A stretch of 64,000 bases of DNA from Aphidius gifuensis (Eukaryota; Arthropoda; Insecta; Hymenoptera; Braconidae), in contig NC_057791.1 in assembly GCF_014905175.1 (NCBI RefSeq), positions 4,712,001 to 4,776,000 on the forward strand. Reading direction: 5' to 3'. Positions 12,971 through 24,122 of this stretch are shown in pieces. The translations under genes and the position numbers were made by a program. The notes beneath the pieces were generated by a model. It ran no database searches, was not told the origin of the DNA, and saw only the letters and a list, made by a program, of their open reading frames with translations. The first letter of the stretch is position 1, and every line of letters begins with the position of its first letter.

Positions 12971-13509
12971 TACGGAGAAAATCCGCAGCAAATATTACTG
13001 TAGTGGTATCGTAAAAATCATGAGCTGACGTCATTAAAGCGACTGATTCCTATTATAATGATATTATTATATTTCATCTAAACACTGTAGTCTACCGGAA
13101 TTTTGGAAGTCTCAGTTAATGGTATACTTTATGCCAGAAATTACTGTATAATTATTACAGCAGGTTTTCCCACCAGATGACACGAATATTTGGAAATCAA
13201 GTTGTTCCTAACCTCTTCTAAAAGTTTATTGTTTTATTTTATTCATGAATTTCAATAAATACGGTGAAACACAGAAAAATTATAAAATGGTTTATTTTTT
13301 GAAATTAATAAACACGTTACATTTTTTTCTGATGTTTTAAATAATGGTTTTAATTTTTGTGACGTTTTTGTTTGTTTTGATTAAAATTACTGTAGTGGTC
13401 GGAACTTCAGTCGATCCTGGTGGCCTCCCATGAAACTTCTGTTTCAGTAGATTACAGTAAAATTTGTTTTGATACTCTACAGCATTATTTGCTGCGGACT
13501 CTCCGTGTA
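12971..13509. mobile_element. Non-autonomous DNA transposon-like element A with about 40-bp terminal inverted repeats
   Basis: The left end (12971-13010) and the reverse complement of the right end (13471-13509) align over about 40 bases. They share ACGGAGA, TCCGCAGCAAATA and CTGTAG with few mismatches. The roughly 460-bp interior has no ORF, but repeats the ACTGTAGTGG motif near 13389. The structure is typical of a MITE or other deletion derivative. I cannot fix a target-site duplication or a superfamily. Confidence 0.6.
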
Positions 13510-13662
13510 ACAAATTTAAATTTAAATTCTGGAGTAAACTATTTTTTTTTTTTTTTTACTAATCTTACGAATGGACCATGCTTTCATTGATTCAAATAAG
13601 CTCACGACTTTCTTTTCGAGATTAAATAGAAAAACTATCCACCATTATTTATTATCCAAGGG

Positions 13663-13840
13663 GCCATGCAATTGTTAATAAACAATTTTTGTCAAACAAT
13701 TTTTTTTATTATTTTCCATTGTAGGACAAAATTTGTTATTATCAATACAAATTAACCCATGATTTTAGTTTTAAGAATAAATAAATATCATTAAATGATA
13801 TTTATTTTAAAGGTGCCATCTAATTGTAAATAAACAATTT
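13663..13840. repeat. Spaced direct repeats and a perfect short palindrome
   Basis: Near-identical direct repeats of about 26 bp, GCCAT(G/C)...ATTGT(T)AATAAACAATTT, lie at 13663-13690 and 13815-13840. Between them a perfect palindrome has 14-bp arms, AAATAAATATCATT, around one central base near 13780-13809. This is probably the relic of another small transposable element. Confidence 0.5.
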
Positions 13841-14220
13841 CATGACACCTCAAAATTATCCTTTAAAATAATTATATTTTTATCTTTGAAGAAAAAACGT
13901 AGGCTACAGCCTATTATCATGATTCGTTATTCAGTGAGAAGAAAATATAAAAAATTGTTGATCAATGATTGCATGTCATCTCGAACATTTGTTACAAATT
14001 ATTAACAGATATTGTTAAATAATTGAATTTTTTATTTTTGAAAATAACTGCAGAATTGTACATCAATAATGATTTGAAAAAAAAATTTGTTAGTTCAAAA
14101 TTTTATTTTAGCAAATTAACAATACTGTTATAACTCATTTGATTTTTTTAAACTGAGTAAACATTTTCCAAACCATTTTGTTTAATACTTTTATTTATAA
14201 AATTTACTGCATGGCATTTT

Positions 14221-14909
14221 TGTTCCATCTAATCAACCTAAGGTCGATGGAATTAGAATGAGCTGTTATACTTATTCAATTGGAGTTTTTGGCGAATATT
14301 GGAGTGAAGTTGAAATTCTTTTGGGAGTTCTTAGTTTAAGGTGACAATTAAATAAAATTTAAGTTTTCAGCAGCCTGAATGTCTTCATTTTTCAACTTAT
14401 TTAAGTTTTTTTTTCCTTTCATCGATAGATGATTCTTTAGATAATTATAATATGAAAAAATCCTTCCTCTTCATTTTATTATTTAATGTTTTATAAATAC
14501 TTTCAAAACCAGAAATATGATATAATGCGATAGAGTGCATGGGGGAAAAATTTAGAGTAGGAATGCGCAATGCATCGAAATGATTAATCAGCGCATGGCA
14601 ACAATTGAAAAGTTTTAATATTTTTTAATAATAAAAAGAATTCTTAATGGAATTTTTTCTGCATGCATATTATTATAATTCTCCAAAGAATTATCTATCG
14701 ATTGAAGAAAAAAAAACTCAAATAAGTTGAAAAATAAAAAAGTTCAGGCTGCCTGCACCACTAAGTCTTAATCAATTGATATTAATTGAACTATTAATTC
14801 CCAAAAAAAGATAACTTTACTCCAATATTCTCCAAAAAAACTCCAAAAGAATCCATATAACAGTTTATTCTATTTCCATCAAACTTAGGCTAATTCGATA
14901 TGAACCATT
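14221..14909. mobile_element. Large imperfect palindrome B (fold-back/MITE-like)
   Basis: The left arm 14221-14453 and the right arm 14666-14909 are imperfect reverse complements over more than 200 bases with a loop of about 210 bp. Shared blocks, in order, are the GATGGAAnTAGAAT region, TTTTGGAGTTTTT, GAATATTGGAGT, GCAGCCTGAA, TTTTTCAACTTATTT, ATCGATAGAT and ATTATAAT. No ORF is present. The arm length suggests a fold-back element, or two copies of one repeat inserted in opposite orientation. Confidence 0.65.
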
Positions 14910-15125
14910 TTTTTTCTTTCCAATAACGTGATAATTTAGATGACTATTATATCGATCAAGCAAACTTTCACCACAGCAAAGAAAGTTTTATGCATGCACG
15001 CATCCTTTTTTTTAAAAAAATTAAATTGTTAGTTGCTTATATTTTCAATAACTTTTGAACAAATGAACATAAAAAAATATTGTAAAGCCCAAAAAATTTC
15101 CAATTAATTTCTGAAAACCACACTT

Positions 15126-15255
15126 CACTGAAAAAAATTTAAGGTTGTACCCATCAAAACGTTACTTGAATAAAGAAGCTTGCTTCATGCAAGAAAAATT
15201 TCTTCATGGAAGAAAGTAACTTTTTGGTGGGTAAAACCTTGAATTTTTTTCAGTG
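15126..15255. mobile_element. 130-bp hairpin MITE-like element C
   Basis: The arms 15126-15166 and 15215-15255 are inverted copies. They begin CACTGAAAAAAATT and continue through AAGGTT, TACCCA and GTTACT with only a few mismatches. The loop is about 50 bp and contains further short hairpins built on CTTCATG. Size and termini fit a miniature inverted-repeat element; no clear target duplication is visible. Confidence 0.7.
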
Positions 15256-15840
15256 TATTTTCTAACAAATCGTTAAAAGCAATCCTTCATGGCTATTCTT
15301 TTATTAGAACATGCCTGAGACTATACTTAATATTATAAACTATTGTTGATAACTAATTAACGCGAACTTAAAGCGTTTTTTATCGAGACAATGTGGCTCT
15401 CGGTTTTTAAAAAACCAATAATTTGAGACTAAATAGAAGTCTATAATATAATTAACAAATTTTTACTAATGGAAGTAAACATTTGCTCCTCAATTATATA
15501 GTCTTTGGAATTACAAATATATCCTGCCAAAAAATAGCATCCGAGATTTGTTTTCAGTTTCCTTAATATTTCCTGCTTAAAATTTTTGTAAATTATTTTT
15601 TTGTTGATAACTAATGAATAAATAATTATAATAATTTATCTCATATATCCGATTTCGGCATTTTTTATAACGTTTAATTTGGTTCTAATACGAACTTTTT
15701 ATTTATATTATTTTAGAGATATGACCATTTTATCAAATTTATACAGTGATTTCAATACCTATACGTAATATTTGAAAATGATTTTATTTCTTTTTTCATT
15801 TAAAATAGATTAATTATTTTTGATCACACACAAAAAAAAA

Positions 15841-16060
15841 TATAATAAAAGATTTAGTGACGTCAGGCGGGCATGCATAGTGAACGCATTAGTGAGTGCG
15901 GTAAGCGCTGTTGTTGATTTAAGAAGAGAAAAGAGAAAAAGAGTGAGTGAGAAACGGTGAGTTGTGTGAGTGTGTGAGTATGTAAATGGCGACCAATGAA
16001 ATGCCTCGAAGCGAGGCTACTCATGTACTTTTTATTAGGGGATGAAGACATAAAATATTA
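15841..16060. promoter_or_regulatory. GC-richer islet with CRE palindrome
   Basis: A block of balanced composition inside the desert contains the palindrome TGACGTCA (15858-15865), a GAGTGAGTGAG/GTGTGTGAG purine run and the short hairpin CCTCGAAGCGAGG near 16003-16016. There is no coding signal on either strand. It looks like a candidate enhancer or non-coding exon near the homeobox gene; this is inference from composition only. Confidence 0.3.
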
Positions 16061-17139
16061 AAAGGGAGAAAATATACGTGATGAAAAATAAAATAAAAAG
16101 TCTTAGTATCCCTTGAGCACTTGATTGAGGGTAGTTGGGAGCCGATCCAAATGACGCGCAATTTTCTTGCAATAAAAAACTTTTATAAACTTGGATTAAA
16201 AAAAAAAGCTACGAATATTTATTCAGTGTTTTTTTTTTTTTTTTTTTTATCTTTTGGAACTTTTAAGGAAGTAAATTTATTTTCTTTTCTCTAGACTTTA
16301 CATTTACATATATTTGAGAATTTAATTATTCAATGTAAGAATGATTTTTTGCTAATGAAAAAATAATATTTTAAAAAGAAATTTTATTTATAATGATTCA
16401 AGGTAAATTGATTATGATAATTTTGTTTTTCATTTGATGATTTTGATTTGGGATTTTATAAAAATAATTTTCAATTTTTTCAGCAACCGTCGGAAGTTGT
16501 AGCTCATGGATAAATAGATTTGGAATAGTCTATAGTTTTTTTTAAAAATGTAAACTTATTTTTATTATATTTTTCATAATTAATAATTAAATCAATTGAA
16601 AATATAAATTTTATATTTTATTTTTCAATTAGATGTTGTTATTTTTCAAAATCAATTATCGAAATCTATATATCAAATTAGTCGTTATTTTAATCAACCC
16701 TACAAAATTAATTAGTCAAAAAAGTAATCTATTTTTTTGCCATCACGATCTGTGATATGTGTCATTTCGTATTGACTTCCAACCCATCACAATGGCAAAA
16801 AAATAAAACCACAAAATCTCGTGTAGCCAGAAATTCGATTCATTTGATTGTAGTTTTATTGAACCATTTCTAAAGTGACCTTTCTTATTCACCCTTTCAA
16901 ATAAAAAAAAAAAAAATAATAGCAGCCAATTTTTGATCTAGGCGAGTATATACAATTCAAGTCCTGACTTTTTGACTTTTTAACATTGTCATACAACTGT
17001 ATATTACAATCGAATAAATTATTTTTACTCCCATATAAAAAGTACATTTATTTTTTCAACTGTAAACGCATAAATACTATATGCACTAGAGAAAAAAAAA
17101 AAAAAAAAGAAAAATAGAAAAAAATAATTTGCGCATTAG

Positions 17140-17545
17140 TCATCTAACAGGGACTGGTTTGTGATAATATTTGCAAGACAGTTTATATATATACATGTAT
17201 ATAGAATGAGAGAAGCGTATACATAATGGTACCCAAGGGACTAGAAAGTGGAAAGCTTGGTAACACGATTACGCTGGATGGTAAGCTCCACTACAGATTC
17301 AATATAGTACCAGTTAGTTGACAGCAAAAAGCCGGGCTTGATTCACTGAAACGCTTGCTTGTCGGTTCACTGCTTGATTTATCCACATGGTGTTGCGTTA
17401 TTGCATTAGTACCCTTCCCCCAATGTGCCCAGTGTTGCCTCAAAATCAAGCTGAACGAACTAACCATTTCCTCAATTTACGAATGTTATACTTGTATCCA
17501 TTTGTCATGGGCTATAACCACATATTGCGTATGTACAAATTAAAA
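17140..17545. other. GC-richer islet upstream of the Shox 3' end, nature unknown
   Basis: About 400 bp of near-balanced sequence includes GTTCACTG/TTCACTGAAAC repeats. Two short overlapping frames (from 17355 and 17387) are open, but they match no family I recognise and have no clear exon borders. Candidates are a conserved non-coding element or a non-coding RNA exon. The rest of 15.3-18.3 kb is A/T-rich sequence in which I see nothing else. Confidence 0.3.
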
Positions 17546-18304
17546 ACATCCTTGAATATTATATTTTTATTTTCTTTTTTTATCAAACCTCATTGATAAT
17601 TTATCTGCAGATAAAAAAATTTAATTTTCTTTTTAATCATTTTTTTTTTATAAATAAAAGTAAATTTATAAATGGGAATTTTAAATTATTTAAAAATCTC
17701 GAGTCATTATACAATAAATTTTTATTATTTTATTCAAAATATTCTAAATTTTATCGAAATTTGATGAAAGAAATTATTAATATCTCATAAATTTTTTAAA
17801 TTGATAATTTTTTTTTTTTCTTTTTCTTAAAAATTAAATAAAGGCTATGTATATTTGATGACATGAGTTTATGATTTTTAATCGATTATACATCAAATTA
17901 TGATTTTTATAAAATATTGACTGGTCAATATATGCGTTGGCAATATTTATATACTTTGATTTTGTTTCGCACAATGTTCTATTTTTTATTTTAATATTAT
18001 TTAATCGCAATGATAATTTCTACATTTGTTTTATAATTAACATAAATATCTACTTGTTTTTAAAACATCATAACACAAATAAAAATATTTAACAGGCATT
18101 TGTTCAAAAGACATTTATAACATGTGTTTAAAAAAAATTGGACGGTTACGAAATGATGTTACAAATGTATATATTTATAATGGTAAATAATGAAAACACT
18201 AAAAAATCACAATTAGTATAAATAAATAAATGGAAAACTATAATTAATCAAATATCTATACAAATATATATTAAAAAATATAATAAACAAATTAATTGTC
18301 AATT

Positions 18305-20376
18305 CTATGCTGGACTATCAAGACCTAAAGCTTCTTGATGCCGTCGAGCTTTGAGTCTTAAATCTGCAATACTGCTATTTTTTGATCGTGCAGAAGCAGC
18401 AGCTAAAGATGCTGCCAAATCAAGTGAATGATGTGTAAAAGCAGGAGGTGTTGGAGGTACACCAAATGGACCTCCAGTTATTGTATAATGAAGTTCTGCT
18501 GCAGGATCAAATGCTGAACCAGTCAAGTGAGGTTTTGATGAATTAAAATTAGACGATGAAATTGATGGATGTAGACGTAAAGCTGGAAGATAAGGTGATA
18601 TACGACAAGGTTCAAGTGATGTCAATTGACTTCTAGGTGCTAAAATAATTCCATTAGAAATTCCTGCAATGGAAAATTGAAAATAATATTTTATAAGACT
18701 GCGTGAAGCTAGCCGACGTCAGCTGTCGAGTTGCCAAGCTAAGTGCCGATGGAGGATATAAAAAAAATCAACCCCCTATCACTTGTACTCTGTGTGTATG
18801 TACGTTTTTATTTACTTGGGTAATCGAGCGTGAATCATTGTACATTTGTACTTTAACTGCAGTCTATACCCGGCTGATTTTAACTAAAAATATTGTGATT
18901 TAATTGCTTAATATAATTATTTACCTTTATGAAGCTGGCTCTCATGTTTTCGACATTTAGCACGTCGATTTTGAAACCAAACTTGTACTCTGGCTTCTGA
19001 TAATCCCAAGCGTTGACTCAACTCTTCTCGCATGAATGCGTCTGGATAATGGGTTTCGTCAAAAAGACGCTCTAACTCAGCCAATTGTTCCAGGGTAAAA
19101 TTTGTTCTTGATCGTCGTTGTTTAGCGTTGCCAATAGAATTGTCAATTCCATTTGATCGATCACTGTTACCTGCTGAAACCAATAAAAAAATTCACCGGT
19201 TAAAAATTATCAGGATTTTTTCACTGTTTTATATGCGAGGAAAACTTGAAGAGATATTTTTAACAATAATCTGCTTACTGTTAGTGTTTCCATCATTTAA
19301 TACACTGCGATTCACATTTTCTTCACAAAAAGTTGACTCATCAATTGTATGATTAGGCGATTGTAGGGAAAGATTGCATTCACGAAAATTTTTTGTTGAC
19401 CAATGAAGTTTTGGTGTTCTTTTTGAAACAACAATTCCAATAATTTTATCTGATTTTTCTTTTTTTGAATTTTCTAAATGTTTTGGAATGATTGAAAATT
19501 TTTCTGGTTGAAGTTTTACTTCAGTCTCTGGAGAACTTGGTTCATTATCAATTTCTTCTTCTGTTATTTTTTTTGGTTCGTCCCGTAACTGATCTGATAC
19601 GTTTGAAATTATATCTAAAAAAAAAAAATATGAAAAATATATATGCGTGATTATTATTTGCAATGAGATAAAATACAATTATCTCATTTTTGTGTATTAT
19701 TGTTAAAATATATGTACGCCTAGCAACTCAAGAATCTAACAACGGTCAATGAAAGAAATCTTTATTTTCACTAAGGATTTTAGCTGTAAATTCAAATGAT
19801 AAAAAAGTATTCACGACTCTCCCGGGTTTTGGAAAAGGAAATGAAGCGTTGAAAGGATATTTTTCCAAGCTAGTTTTACGTACATTTAAAAAAAATAAAA
19901 ATATAAAATTCGAAACTTGCAGCTAGAAATCCTGATAAAACAACAACTAACTCCCAAATAATTTCCACCTTATATTACACTGACACCTCTAAAACAAAAA
20001 CTGCACCACTATATTTAATATATTATTTAAATTGACTTGTTATTTATTTAATTAATTTATTATTAAATTAATTAATTTATATAAATAAATAAATAAATCC
20101 ATTGTTTAATTATTAAAAGAAAAAAACTAATGATTAAATAATATTCATACAATGATCAGTCGAAGAATCTTTAAGTTTTCCAATAAGATGAGCAACACTA
20201 AGTGTAATTATAGTCCTAGCTGAAGTAGAAGTAGTAGTTGTTGTATTAGTATCAATAGAACTTATTGTCGTAGTAATTGAATCAGCCATAGGAGTACCAC
20301 AATTTTTTTTAGAATCACAATCCACAATAGCCTTATGATCAAAGCTCTTTGAAACGAACTGAGCTAGTTGCTCCAT
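18305..20376 (-). CDS. Shox: SHOX/SHOX2-type paired-class homeobox transcription factor
   Basis: Nuclear DNA-binding protein of the short-stature-homeobox family (fly CG34367 class). Four exons on the minus strand: 20151-20376, 19279-19614, 18925-19170 and 18305-18663, giving 388 residues. The N-terminus MEQLAQFVSKSFD matches the start of SHOX (MEELTAFVSKSFD). The homeodomain (about 204-263) contains KQRRSRTNFTLEQL, ERLFDETHYPDAFMREELS and VQVWFQNRRAKCRK, almost invariant with vertebrate SHOX, and is followed by QLHKG. The extreme C-terminus carries the OAR motif NSSIADLRLKARRHQEALGL. The middle exon (19279-19614) is Glu/Lys-rich and poorly conserved. The exon 3 acceptor is a tandem CAGCAG. 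The gene is flanked on both sides by long gene-poor DNA, as is common for developmental regulators. Confidence 0.95.
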
Positions 20377-22190
20377 CGTCAGAGACTAGATTTATCAGCA
20401 TTTAACTTAACGTTTTTCATATAAACACTTACAAGCTTGATAGCTAAAGCATCACACTACTACATGTCCAGAATGCCGCCATTTACACGCTATCCAATAG
20501 GAAATCTACTCTTTTTGAAGAGGCGTTACCCAAAATAACCACCCCATGTTCATTTACTCATGTAAACGCCTTCTTGGACTCGTCTCTTTCCTCTATTTTC
20601 CTATATATATACTGACGCATTAGAATTTTTTTGGAATGAGATATTTTTCAGATTTTGTCATATACTGTTAATGAAATAAAAACAAAAGTTATTTACCTTT
20701 TGTCAAATACAAGTTATCTATATTTTTTTAAATGAGAAAATAATTTTAGCCAGTTTGTTTTTGACAACGCTATATTGGTGCATATATTCTTTGTTGTTTA
20801 TTGTTTTCTTATGTAAAATAACACTGCAACAATATCAATACTTTGCTGATGCTATAAATCAACTAATTTGCAATTGTTACTGGCTTAAAAAACACCATTA
20901 TTCATTAGTCTCAATTGACTTTTTACTAAGATATTCATATAGTTTTTTTTTTGTACTTGTAAAAATTAATGAAATCATGTTTTTCGTTAAATTAAACTTG
21001 AAAATATTTAAGTACTCATTATCGTTAGAAACAGTTACTCCTAATATTAAATACATTTGTTCATTTATACATATCTTGGGTTCGATTCTCAACCAGTGTT
21101 CTTTTTTTTTGTTTCTCTAATTTTTCAATCATAAAATATTCATCAATAATAGCTCTGTAGATTTAAATTGTCTTAATTAATTAATCATTACTACAAAAAG
21201 ATCTTTAAAATTATAATTGAATCATTATCAACATATTTAAATATGAAATCGATTGATGATAATATTATCAGTGTATAATGAGACTCAACAAAATAACCAT
21301 TAAGTTAAACTCACTCACTACCTCTCCTCTTCGTCATTCTGTTTGGCGATCTGTATATATATGGTCACCACGCCTTCTTGCACAGCTAGGTATATCATTG
21401 CTTTCTCTACAACAGTATTTTACCATTCTAAACGTGCCAATTACTGCGCAACCAAATTAAATGATCAGTTAAACCAATTTCGAGATAGAGGAATGAATAA
21501 ATAATTGAATTTCTTGTTACGATAATCACATTGGTTCTGATTGCCTTCAAACTTGCATCGTCTCTCCCTTGTATTTTCCCTAATTTACCGCCCTAATTCT
21601 TTTTGTTTCGTAATATATATTTACCATTTCTAACGGGCGAGAGCTGATTTTATAACATGTTCATGAATTGTTTGCCAAAGAAATTACATTGAATTTAACA
21701 AAATTCAATACTACTATTTGCCAAGTATGTCACAGTAAAAGTTAAATTGAACAGCTACCACCCTTTGTTTATATGTATACTTAAAACATTTATGCTCTTT
21801 AATAAATTTTTTACATAATTTTTTTATCATATATATTTTAATAAGAAATAAAATTTTAATTATTAATGACTTGATAAATAAGTAACTAAATTTTATAAAT
21901 TATATCAGTCTTTATATATAATAACAAGATTATCTATTTATTTTATATCGACGAGTCAAGATGACTCTGTAAATATACATCCGTCGTAATTCGTAAATTG
22001 GAATCAATTATTCCGGAACATACTTGGCTGAACTTATTTACCCTTTGACAAAAAATTTAGTCAAGTGAAGGGATGATTTACTGGCTATTGTGAATGTTCT
22101 TTGTATATGTAATTGATTTTATTTTATTAATAAATAAATATATATTTAAAATAAAAATAATGTACATTAAAGCTATGTGTATGTGTTATT
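20377..22190. promoter_or_regulatory. Shox upstream region
   Basis: No gene is seen. Just upstream of the start codon (20455-20620) is a GC-richer segment with GCCGCCATTT, an ATCCAATAGG CCAAT-type box and the inverted pair GAGGCGTTAC / GTAAACGCCTTC. Further islets lie at about 21290-21460 and 21955-22080. They probably contain the promoter and nearby enhancers. An isolated B-box-like GGTTCGATTC at about 21069 is discussed under rejected items. Confidence 0.4.
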
Positions 22191-22204
22191 ATGAAGACAC
22201 AAAA

Positions 22205-22920
22205 TACCTTGGATTAATGGATCATTTTCTCGCATCCATAATTGTCTTGAAGGTGCAAGTGTTAAAATAGTTCCATCAACTATCGATTGTCTCGTCTTTA
22301 AGGAACTTTGATGATCTTGATCGTCTTGTCAGCTGATCGATTTCCAGCTGAAAACAAACCACTTGAGTAAGTTTTTTTTCATTAATATTAATATAATACG
22401 AAAAATAGAAAAAAAAATAATAACAAACAAATAATTCCAATCACAACTAATGTATGCATTTATATGATTCTTTTGAAGGATGGTACACTTCATCGAGTAG
22501 TTCAATGTCACGACAAATGTTTTTCTCGAGACTGTTGATAATGCTAACACAGCATTACCATTTACCATGATTTGATATACCACCTGAATCTTGCCAATCT
22601 TAAAAAGATTTTTCTTGAAAAAAAAAAAGGTATACAAGTATTTCAACAAACTTTGATTTGTGTTACTTAATTATTAATAGTATAACTCACTAGTAAATCG
22701 AAGTTCACATGTATTGTTTTTTCTTGATGCGTATTCTTCAGGTGGATCATCAACTTTAATACTGTTATCTTTAACAATTCCAGTCTAACTGCAGTTTAAT
22801 ATATCTTCATTCACCACTGGACAATCAAGACCAGCTGAACCAACTGCTCCAATGTGGTAAAAAACAACTTTATATCTTTTGCTTCGATAGGCTAATTGTA
22901 TTATCTATAAAAATAAAAAA
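22205..22920 (-). pseudogene. Possible decayed spliced gene, family unknown
   Basis: Three minus-strand blocks look exon-like. The clearest is 22685-22905. It follows TTATTTTTATAG and runs as one frame, including YHIGAVGSAGLDCPVVNEDI and DDPPEEYASRKNNTCELRF, but it is broken by an in-frame TAG near 22786. It ends at a GTGAGT donor-like site. A second block (about 22430-22600) and a third (about 22205-22325, with DGTILTLAPSRQLWMRENDP) are open only piecemeal in changing frames. I do not recognise the family. Composition and border signals suggest an old, disabled gene, but chance cannot be excluded. Confidence 0.35.
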
Positions 22921-23540
22921 CAAATATAATTATTATTTATATTAACACGTACTTTTAAAAAAAATTGACATTACAAGGACAAAAGTCTTGGCTTTTTTAT
23001 TGAACAAGGAGTAGCGATCACTTTTATTTGTTTTAATTAAGGTTTTATATTTATTTAACTATTTTCTGAAATATTTTTGTTAATAACAATTACAGATATC
23101 CTTGGATATTTTAAAGTTGGACAAGTCTAGAAAGACACCAGTAGTACATTTAAAATCCAAAATATCTACAGGTAAATGAAAACTATTATTTATCAGTTTC
23201 TTTTTATCATTAATTAATGAAAAAATCAAAAAACAACAATAGAATAATTATAATAAATTTTTTAATATTTTTTGTGATTTTGTGTTAAAATTGGTCAAAG
23301 TTTAGCCATTTTTGCGTCTTTTTGGTCATTTGTCGGCCATTGATGAATTTTATTTGTTTATAATTAATTTTTTTTGTGTTTTGAAATAAAACATTATTTA
23401 TTAACATTTAGTGATAATTTTCGGTATTTTTACGTATATTTTTTATTATTATTATAATATTTTTTTATATTACTATTATTATTATAAAAATTACCGACTT
23501 GTCGATAAGTAAAAAATCTATGGTAATCTACTTTTGATGC
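22921..23540. other. A/T-rich intergenic DNA
   Basis: I see no coding sequence, structured RNA or repeat of note here beyond T- and A-rich runs. Confidence 0.5.
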
Positions 23541-23779
23541 ATAATTTGTCAGCTAGGTGGCACGTGGCTTTGTGTGAGGGCCCCAGGTGGCGTGTATGTT
23601 TTCATTCTCTCTCTCTTGCTCTCTCTTCTCTCCACAGGGCTCCACAGTCCACCCGCGCTGATTAAACTCGATTTAAACAGTAAACACGTTCAAACACGTT
23701 GAAACACGTTAGCTCAATCCAGCTCAATCCAAAAAATATTATAACTCTTTTCTCTTGCACATTACAGTGGTGAGCGGTG
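23541..23779 (+). promoter_or_regulatory. RpL14 promoter and leader exon
   Basis: A GC-richer block has a canonical E-box CACGTG (23561-23566), a CT-rich tract (about 23612-23640), three perfect tandem decamers AAACACGTT-type (23681-23710) and two AGCTCAATCC decamers (23711-23730). The pyrimidine string CTCTTTTCTCTTGC near 23745-23758 is a good candidate TCT-type initiator of a ribosomal protein gene. A leader exon ends at the GTGAGT donor at 23780, and the 5' UTR resumes at 24080 after TTTATTTTTCAG. Start site and leader are inferred. Confidence 0.55.
23681..23730 (+). repeat. Tandem decamers in the RpL14 promoter
   Basis: Three 10-bp units (TAAACACGTT, CAAACACGTT, GAAACACGTT) are directly followed by two AGCTCAATCC units. 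All five lie in a 10-bp register, so the same face of the helix is presented. Confidence 0.9.
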
Positions 23780-24122
23780 GTGAGTTTTCTTAATCAAATA
23801 TCTGCAAATTAATTAAACATCTTTAAAAATAATGCAATAAATTAATGAAAAATATAATTAATTTGCAATCGCCTATTGTTTAAACATAAAAATTTAACGC
23901 ATTTATTTGTTAATTTTATGTTAATAAAGCCAATTAAAATTATATAACCTCAATATTAATTACGATATTTTTGGATTATACACGCGATGTGATTGTGATA
24001 TATTTTCAGAGTGTTTCATTTATTTATATAAAAACATAATAATTATTTATAATTTATTAATTGTTATTTTATTTTTCAGCATTAATTTAAAATTTGGAAA
24101 GAACTTTGTGGAAGTTAATACA

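Noticed and set aside
17355..17596. Overlapping open frames in the islet upstream of the Shox 3' end
   Set aside because: No family resemblance, no clear exon borders, and both frames lie in the same balanced-composition block, which makes chance open frames likely.
21060..21112. tRNA-like B box (GGTTCGATTC) followed by a T8 run
   Set aside because: A T-arm can be drawn, but there is no A box, D arm, anticodon arm or matching 5' acceptor strand upstream. At most it is a tRNA- or SINE-derived scrap.
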